This document shows, piece after piece, positions 57,968 through 64,000 of a stretch of 64,000 bases of DNA. How positions within the stretch are numbered: position 1 is the first letter of the stretch; each line of letters begins with the position of its first letter. Where the stretch lies: contig NC_039365.1 of NCBI RefSeq assembly GCF_003573695.1, positions 79,065,082 to 79,129,081 of the forward strand. Reading direction: 5' to 3'. The translations under genes and the position numbers were made by a program. This DNA comes from Papaver somniferum (taxonomy: Eukaryota > Streptophyta > Magnoliopsida > Ranunculales > Papaveraceae). The notes below the pieces were generated by a model, which was given only the letters and a program-made list of their open reading frames with translations, was not told the origin of the DNA and made no database searches.

Positions 57968-60522
57968 TGTCGTATGCGTCAAAAATAATATTACTTTCTC
58001 ACTACTCAAAATATATAATATAACAAGGACAAGAAAGGATCATTCCCACAGAGAGGACTTAGTTGTCAATATGTTTCGGTATCTTATAAGTAACAAGGGG
58101 GGTTTTCTGATTTTTTTTTATAAACTAAAATAAGATAAAAGCAAAACAATAAAAAGTAAACACGCAAATCAAGGATGTGAAATATGGGATAGAGTTTTCG
58201 TCTTCAATTGTAAACAAGTTTTTTGAATATATGAATAGAATTCGTATTTAATATCGCTATCATCAAAATCCCTAGAATACCTTATTGCAAGAATACTCCG
58301 TAAATTTCCTAAGTCATCAACACACACATTAGAGCTGCGTATATGAATTCTACCTAAAGAATAACCTAACTCCTTGCGCTAATCAAGTTCAATTCCCAGG
58401 AGCATTAAGTTTTAGAAATAGACTAATTAATGCAATGACATACATTGCGCATGACAATTCGGACAAAGGTCAAACTCTACATATGATTACAAGAGTGTAT
58501 CACTACAAACCGAAATCATATCATGCTACTCGTATTCATGGTTATCCCTCGATGATGAACCCTAAATTAGCTATAGATAAGCTATAGATATGGATGTGAG
58601 TTCAATCAATTCTAGACTTAACTAAACAAACATTCAATCATATTACAATATGTCAATCATGCAACTATTATAAACCGTAGAAAGTGAACGATGATTTTGA
58701 GAGAAAACTAATTCATAAATCAAATAACTTCCTTGCAAAATCCAGCTACATTTTTAACCAATAATAAAAACTTAGTTACTTGTGTTTTTGGAAATCATCA
58801 TAGAAAGCAAAGGAGAACTATCACGTAAAACCCTAAAAAACAAATCATCATAGAAAACAAAGAAGAACTATCATGTAAAACCCTAGAAAACAAGTAAAAG
58901 CCTCCCTAATAGAGATATCCTTTATAATAGGGAGAAGTTCCTTTTTATATTCTTTTCATTCTCCATCCATCTCTGAACTTAAGTCGCGCCCATCTGCCAA
59001 AATTCCTTCCTCAACCGACCCATGAGTCAAGCCCAGTAAACACTCCAGGTCCACAAGGCCCAGTTAGTATTCGGCTTGTCAGTCTTGTGGAACTGACAGT
59101 CTATTCTCTTAGTTCAATTACTTCCTCCAACTGTCGTCCATCTCCCCTGCAAGCATTTTCCTAGCATACATCTACTGCAGCGCTTCAATTCCATTGCTTT
59201 AGTAGCTCCAGAATCATCTCCAACTGCAGCTGAAATGTACCAGCATCATTCAGTACCCGCACCAGCAAATCGACCAACTTCTCCATTCACCTGGTTCTTC
59301 CTCGGCTGCACATCAACTGCGTCATCTTCACAGCACTGAAACCACCAGCTTCAGTTCAAGTCAGTATCAAAACCATTCTCTGCACCTGCAATTTTGGTCC
59401 ACCCATCACTACCACTGAACTGAATTCCACCCAACTAACCAAGACCCATTTATCTCCAGCTGCACCTACAAACCATAACACCATCCCCAGCAACTCCTGC
59501 AACACAACTGCAACACTGTCATAATCATGGCTACATCTGCACCATGTCCTTGAGCTTTCTCTCTAATCCACCATAATCTGCAATTCCAGTCCATCAACAA
59601 ATTCCTCCACCATCTCTATTCCTGCAAATTCAGTTTCATTACCAACACATCTGTTACCCATCTTGCTTGCAATCTCGCCATGTCCAGTTCAACAACATCA
59701 TACCCATCTGTAATCCATCATCGATTCCATCCACATCCTTCTCAAATTCCCATGATAATCTCCGATAAATCAACAACAAATCCATATACATCTTTTCCAT
59801 CTTGATTCTTCTCAGCAACATCAACAATTTTCCTTCTATTTCGGGAACCACCTCAAACCCATCAAGAACTAATTAACATAATCCACCATCTTCTAATTCT
59901 CTTCGAATTCAAACACAAACCCTTTGTTTCAATTTTACCAGATCCCCTTTCTGATTTAACTCCACTAATCCCTGATTTCTACCAGCAACAACTCAATTTT
60001 CTCTGTCTCTCTACCATCGATTCAACACTCGAATCCTTCTCAACTTCAGTCAACAGCAACACCGTTCTTTTTCATTCTCGGTTACAAACTTCCATCAATA
60101 TCCTCACTGACTGCAGCTGTCTGAACTTGGGGAAATAAACGAATGAGAAATTGATTTCTCAGATTCAGGGTTGGGTGTAATAACACTGATATAGATATTG
60201 GCACCGTCCCAGTGGATAAGGGGAAGCCACAGTCCATACATGGCTTGTCGGTTCCGAATAACCGACAACCTAATTCTCTGTTCAGCTCGTCTGTCAGTTA
60301 TGAGCAACCGACAGTCCACTCTTCACCTCCTTCTTGCTCGGACTTAGCCGGCTCCACATGTAACTCGCCCGTGAATTGACTTTTTCTTTATCTTTTCCAC
60401 TCCAAATGACTCCATTGCGCGTGATAAACTCAAAAGCAATCATAAGATACAAAATTTACAAGAAAAATCGCGAAGAAAGCATAAACAATAGATAAATATC
60501 AAGGCGTTTTAGACACTTATCA
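57968..60522 (-). repeat. 5' LTR of the second Athila/Tat-like element
   Basis: A 2555-bp LTR. On the minus strand it starts TGATAAGTGTC at 60522 and ends GACGCATACGACA at 57968. A TATA box (ATATAAAAAG, minus) is at 58942-58951. A tandem duplication of about 55 bp near 58795-58890 (repeated GAAATCATCATAGAAA and AACTATCA blocks) is absent from the other LTR. Confidence 0.88.
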
Positions 60523-60644
60523 GAAGTGTAAACCGATTAGTTGTATTGTCTCGACTCAGTCCATAGACAATCACTTTCAGAGAAAGAACTTATATATGGA
60601 AAAGTTTTAGATTGAGGTATATTTGGGTACCCTCGTCTTTTCAA
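60523..60644 (+). repeat. Family A LTR tail, first
   Basis: Last 122 bases of a plus-strand family A LTR, from GAAGTGTAAACCGATTAG to CCCTCGTCTTTTCA, starting directly at the edge of the Athila/Tat-like element. Confidence 0.85.
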
Positions 60645-60932
60645 ATTCCTAATTACTTGATAGCAATCCTTTTTTTTTTTGGTTAAGTCTGAACCTATTA
60701 TCAAGTAATCATACTTCGTTGTTGTGTTGTCTCGATCTTGTATCCATAGTCAATCACGCAAGTTATCTTGTTGTCGTATTATCTCGACATCGTATCCATA
60801 AACGATCATACGAAGTGTGAACCGATTAGTTGTATCGTCTCGACTCAGTCCATAGACAATCACATTCGGATAAAGGACTTATAGGTGGAAAAGTTTTAGA
60901 TTGAGGTATATTTGGGTACCCTCGTCTTTTCA
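60645..60932 (+). repeat. Family A LTR tail, second
   Basis: Last 288 bases of another plus-strand family A LTR, from AATTCCTAATTACTTGATAG (equivalent to 10660) to CTCGTCTTTTCA. It follows the first tail head to tail. Confidence 0.85.
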
Positions 60933-63811
60933 CAAACATTATAACTCTTATAATACCAAACATTGTTATTCTTGTGGTAATAAAAAAACATGTTCAGAAG
61001 ATGTGAAAGATTCGTAAAATGCAAAAGGCTCTCCGTTTTGTTTCAAAGGAATTGGGAAAGATAAACTTTGATTCTTGACTCTTAACAAACAGAGTAAAGG
61101 ACTATTGTGATGATTTCTTGTCTACTCAGTATGCTCCAAAATCATTTAATAGAAGGCATAAGAAAAATGATTTTGAACGAGCAAGTTTTATCTCTCATCC
61201 TTTAAATGGAGTAGTCTGTGAACCATTCTTCGATTATGATGATATGTCATATCTCAAGAAATGGAAGAGGAAGAACAGTAAAAAATAATGCACTGTTAAA
61301 TAAGAACAAATTTCTCCGTACCCGAGCACTCCTATGTTGCAGAAATTTGTTTAAAATGGGTAATTCCAGTTATTTCCTCTTAAGTAAGATTGCCGAAAAA
61401 TCTTTAAATAAAAAGTTTCTTTTTATAAGAGGATTAGAATCTTATAAGAACCTAACCCTTATTCGAATCCTTCATGGTTCTCAATAATGAAAGACTTAAA
61501 AAGTGTTATATCAGATTTGATACACTCCTGTAGATTTCATGATCTATTAACTAGAAAAATTCATATAATTCTTTTCACGGAGAATAAGAGATCAAACAGT
61601 GAATCTGTGGGAGAATACTGTATTCAAGAAGTGGAAAGTGTTTTGGATTCCTCTTATAAAGGAAGATTCGAACTTTGTTCTGGTTTGTGCTCATATCAGA
61701 TCATGCCCTCTCTTACGGAAGTAAGAGCTACAAATCTGTGTGAAGGATTTCTAGAACTGATCGGAAGAAAGGAACTTCTGAAGGAATTATCCTCAATTGC
61801 TCAAAAGGAAATTATTTTCCATGATGTTTGCTGGGCATCTTATAGAGATTTTCATGATCTTCAAATGATTAGTTTTCACTCTACCAATCTGGAACTGTTT
61901 GAAGAAAACCTTGATGAAATAATGGAAACATAGGATAACAAGGATGAATAAGTTTAAACTCTTGTTCAGGAAAATAGACATCAGTTTTTGATTTCTTCAA
62001 TAATTGTATAAGGTCTATTTTGAATAAAACTATCTATTATTTTATGATTTTTCTTGTGATAGTTTTCAATTACATAGCCTGTGCTTGAATGCTTTATTTT
62101 ATTGCTATGTGTTTATGGGATGTTTGATTTCGGTTTTCATAACCTTAATATTCGATCTCATATTGTGTGAACCTTTATGGTTTGGGTAACTTTTTGATTT
62201 AGCGGGATTGATTTCTAGCCCATGATGGTAGGCTTTATCAAAGGATCATAAGGGGTTCCGATTGAAACTCATGTATGAAAAAATCACAATATGTTGAATC
62301 GTTTTTGGTTTAGCATAAAAGCATATGTGTTTCTGGTTTTCAACTTTTGCATCGCATTAGTTAAAACCGATTTTCAAACTTTCTCTGGTAAAGGTTTCCT
62401 TTTGTTGTTGTTCTTTTGTCTTGCAAGAGGATGACAACACAACGGGGTATAGTTCTATGTGAACTTGCGCTTAATGATATATCTTTCTTGGGTGAAGAGG
62501 ATGCGGAATTTGAGGTAACGAATTTGTTAGTTAATTGTTTTCATGTTTAAGAAAAGCCTGATTTTATTGCTATATTTTGCTTTTGCTTAACAAAATTTCG
62601 GCATAATTGATGTTTATTCCATTATTTGCGTATGGATGTGTGTGTGATTCAATTGTTTCCGTTTAAGAAAAACTATTGTTATTTTGCTTTATTGTTTGGT
62701 ATCAATTGTTTAGGCTTAACGAAATTTTGGTGCAATTACGGTACTTTAATGTCTATGTTTGTTTCAATTGCAAGTTGATTTATTTGGTTTGTATGAATTG
62801 TTTATGGCTTAACAAAAAGGTTTTCGGGATCAATTGTTTAGGTTGAGATAAATAATTATGCAAGTTGATTTATTTGGTTTGTATGAATTGTTTATGGCTT
62901 AACAAAAAGGTTTTCGAGATCAATTGTTTAGTCCAATTCGATTCTGGATAAGAGAAACTAAGTTAATTCTGATCTTAGTTAGACTTATCAAAATGGAGGA
63001 TTCGGTTATTCAAGTCTAATCGAATTCCTTAACAAGAAATACTAGTTAACTAACCCAGTACTTGTCTTGTTTAAAGTGAAAGGTCTAAGTTATTGTTCGA
63101 ATAATTAGAACTTGATGAGAAAAATATAGTTAATTCTGATATTTATTTTGGTCTTATCAAACAAGCGATTGTATTTGTACAATCGGTTTAGAAAAAGAAC
63201 TAAGGTGCTTAGTCAATTTTTAATTTTCTAAACTATTAGGAAAAATTGCTTCGGGAAATTGTTTCCTTGGTAACAATATCAAAACAAAATTACTTTGTAG
63301 TTTCGGTTTTGATATTGGTTATCTAAAATGGTATGTGGAACCCTCGTGCTTAACTCTTATAGGTTGCAAGTCTTTTAAGATTTGTAAGATCCTTTCGCTT
63401 TGTCCTTTATTTGCTCGTACCGTTTTCATTTTGTGACAAAAAGGGGAGAAATATATGGAGTAAACAAGTGATTTGGTATCACTAAGGAAAGGACACATGT
63501 GCTTAAACATTATATCTAACGAAAGAGTAAAGCATAGAATAAGGGGGAGTAACATATCATATTGATACTTGTGGTTACCTTAACTACAAATGGAATAACA
63601 AAGACGTGCGGATTGAAAATCTACCTATCTTACCTTTAGGGGGAGTATTAGATTTTTTATTATAATGTCAACAACAACATTTGTGGATTGAATGTATACA
63701 GGTTATTGTGTTGTTGAAACTTGGAATCAAGCGTATGTATAACGAATTCTTGTAGTTTGTTTATCCATATGATGTAAGAGTTTTGTCACTAAAATTGTCA
63801 AAGGCGGAGAT
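60933..63811 (+). mobile_element. Family A internal region, second copy
   Basis: A 2.9-kb internal region that ends with a polypurine tract (AAGGCGGAGAT, 63801-63811) and a 3' LTR. From about 61975 it aligns with 6290-8092, with small differences, including a duplicated block near 62770-62930. The left part, 60933-61960, is unlike the first copy and carries other ORFs. There is no primer-binding site next to the LTR tail at 60932, so this junction is not an ordinary LTR-internal boundary. 61934-63811 has no gene. Confidence 0.75.
61218..61933 (+). pseudogene. Unrecognised ORFs of the second family A internal region
   Basis: Two ORFs in different frames: 61218-61487 (89 codons, basic) and 61487-61933 (148 codons). 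The second starts at ATG 61487 (MKDLKSVISDLIHSC), has several Cys residues (RFELCSGLCSYQ, TNLCEGFLELIGRKELLKEL) and ends with an acidic tail (FEENLDEIMET). No family is recognised. Just upstream, 60970-61010 translates in one frame as HCYSCGNKKTC, which might be a damaged zinc knuckle. It occupies the place held by the coiled-coil ORF in the first copy. It could be diverged gag or spacer, or captured sequence. Confidence 0.4.
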
Positions 63812-64000
63812 TGTTAGAGCATGGCTCGGCTGAACCCACCAAGCGTTGGTATGTCAAGTTTGGTTGTCATATTTTAGTGAACTAAAACTCATTTAAAGAG
63901 TCGCTGGATTATTTACTAGAGTCGACTTCGTATAGGTTAGCTAGAAAGTTATTAGGATATGAGACTTACAAGTATTACTCGAAGACTTGAAGAATGTGAA
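63812..64000 (+). repeat. Family A LTR start, cut by window end
   Basis: Begins TGTTAGAGCATGGCTCGG directly after the polypurine tract and matches the first 189 bases of the LTR at 8093, including CAAGCGTTGGTATGTCAAG. The rest is outside the window. Confidence 0.88.

Larger units (their letters stand above)
51008..60522 (-). mobile_element. Athila/Tat-like non-autonomous LTR element
   Basis: Minus-strand element with a 5' LTR (57968-60522), tRNA-Asp primer site, accessory gene (56216-57816), a long 3' untranslated region (54713-56215, no gene seen), a polypurine tract and a 3' LTR (51008-54700). There is no gag, protease, RT, RNase H or integrase in the 3.3-kb internal region. LTR start TGATAGGTGTC and the tRNA-Asp primer site fit the Athila/Tat branch of Ty3/gypsy. 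The outer flanks do not share a 5-bp duplication, so one end is probably rearranged. Its right flank is family A LTR sequence. Confidence 0.82.

Noticed and set aside
60933..60960. A primer-binding site after the LTR tail at 60932
   Set aside because: CAAACATTATAACTC does not match the tRNA-Met or tRNA-Asp complements used by other elements here, and I could not match another tRNA.

Overview
The window is plant nuclear DNA, most likely from a eudicot with a large, repeat-rich genome; the species cannot be named from the sequence. I find no intact single-copy host gene and no rRNA or tRNA gene. Nearly every base belongs to a transposable element, and most elements are nested inside others. The evidence is structural: LTR ends, primer-binding sites, polypurine tracts, terminal inverted repeats and target-site duplications (TSDs), supported by decayed proteins with readable motifs.

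Layout. 1-3593: the 5' part of a Ty3/gypsy retrotransposon (minus strand: LTR, primer site, gag, protease, RT, RNase H), cut by the left edge of the window. 3594-14024: copies of a long-LTR family called A here (LTR about 2.8 kb). These are a reverse LTR fragment, a plus-strand internal region, its 3' LTR (8093-10947) and a solo LTR (11224-14024, TSD TTTTG). 14227-18534: a decayed CACTA (En/Spm) TNP2 transposase gene, split by an 868-bp hAT-like element. 18670-22910: a truncated Athila/Tat-like LTR element (minus strand) with an accessory gene. 22911-39058: rearranged family A LTRs in both orientations. They host a complete but mutated L1-type LINE (26207-34674), itself holding a 2.9-kb hAT-like element, and a second, very different LINE (35526-37286). 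39059-51004: a probable gypsy solo LTR split by a complete family B element (39228-47803, TSD AATAC). 51008-60522: a second Athila/Tat-like element, with two LTRs, a tRNA-Asp primer site, no gag or pol, and a decayed accessory gene of about 530 codons; its 3' LTR holds a PIF/Harbinger-like element. 60523-64000: family A LTR tails, a family A internal region with a different ORF, and the start of its 3' LTR.

How the parts relate. Families A and B share LTR starts, the sequence leading into the polypurine tract, and overall plan, so they are related lineages that lack pol in every copy here. They presumably depend on an autonomous partner. Each carries an array of short motifs in the LTR roughly 0.45-0.8 kb upstream of its TATA box. 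The two Athila/Tat-like elements encode diverged versions of one unrecognised protein ending in a hydrophobic segment and a W-x-D...FRLxVYGE motif.

Best candidates for something new: (1) the LINE at 35526-37286, whose 528-codon open stretch has a YLDD reverse transcriptase followed by a CxxC...HxxHC finger and a C-terminal restriction-like endonuclease pattern, unlike the L1 and RTE LINEs usual in flowering plants; (2) the accessory protein of the non-autonomous Athila/Tat-like elements; (3) the motif arrays in families A and B. I saw no cellular pathway, gene cluster or defence system.
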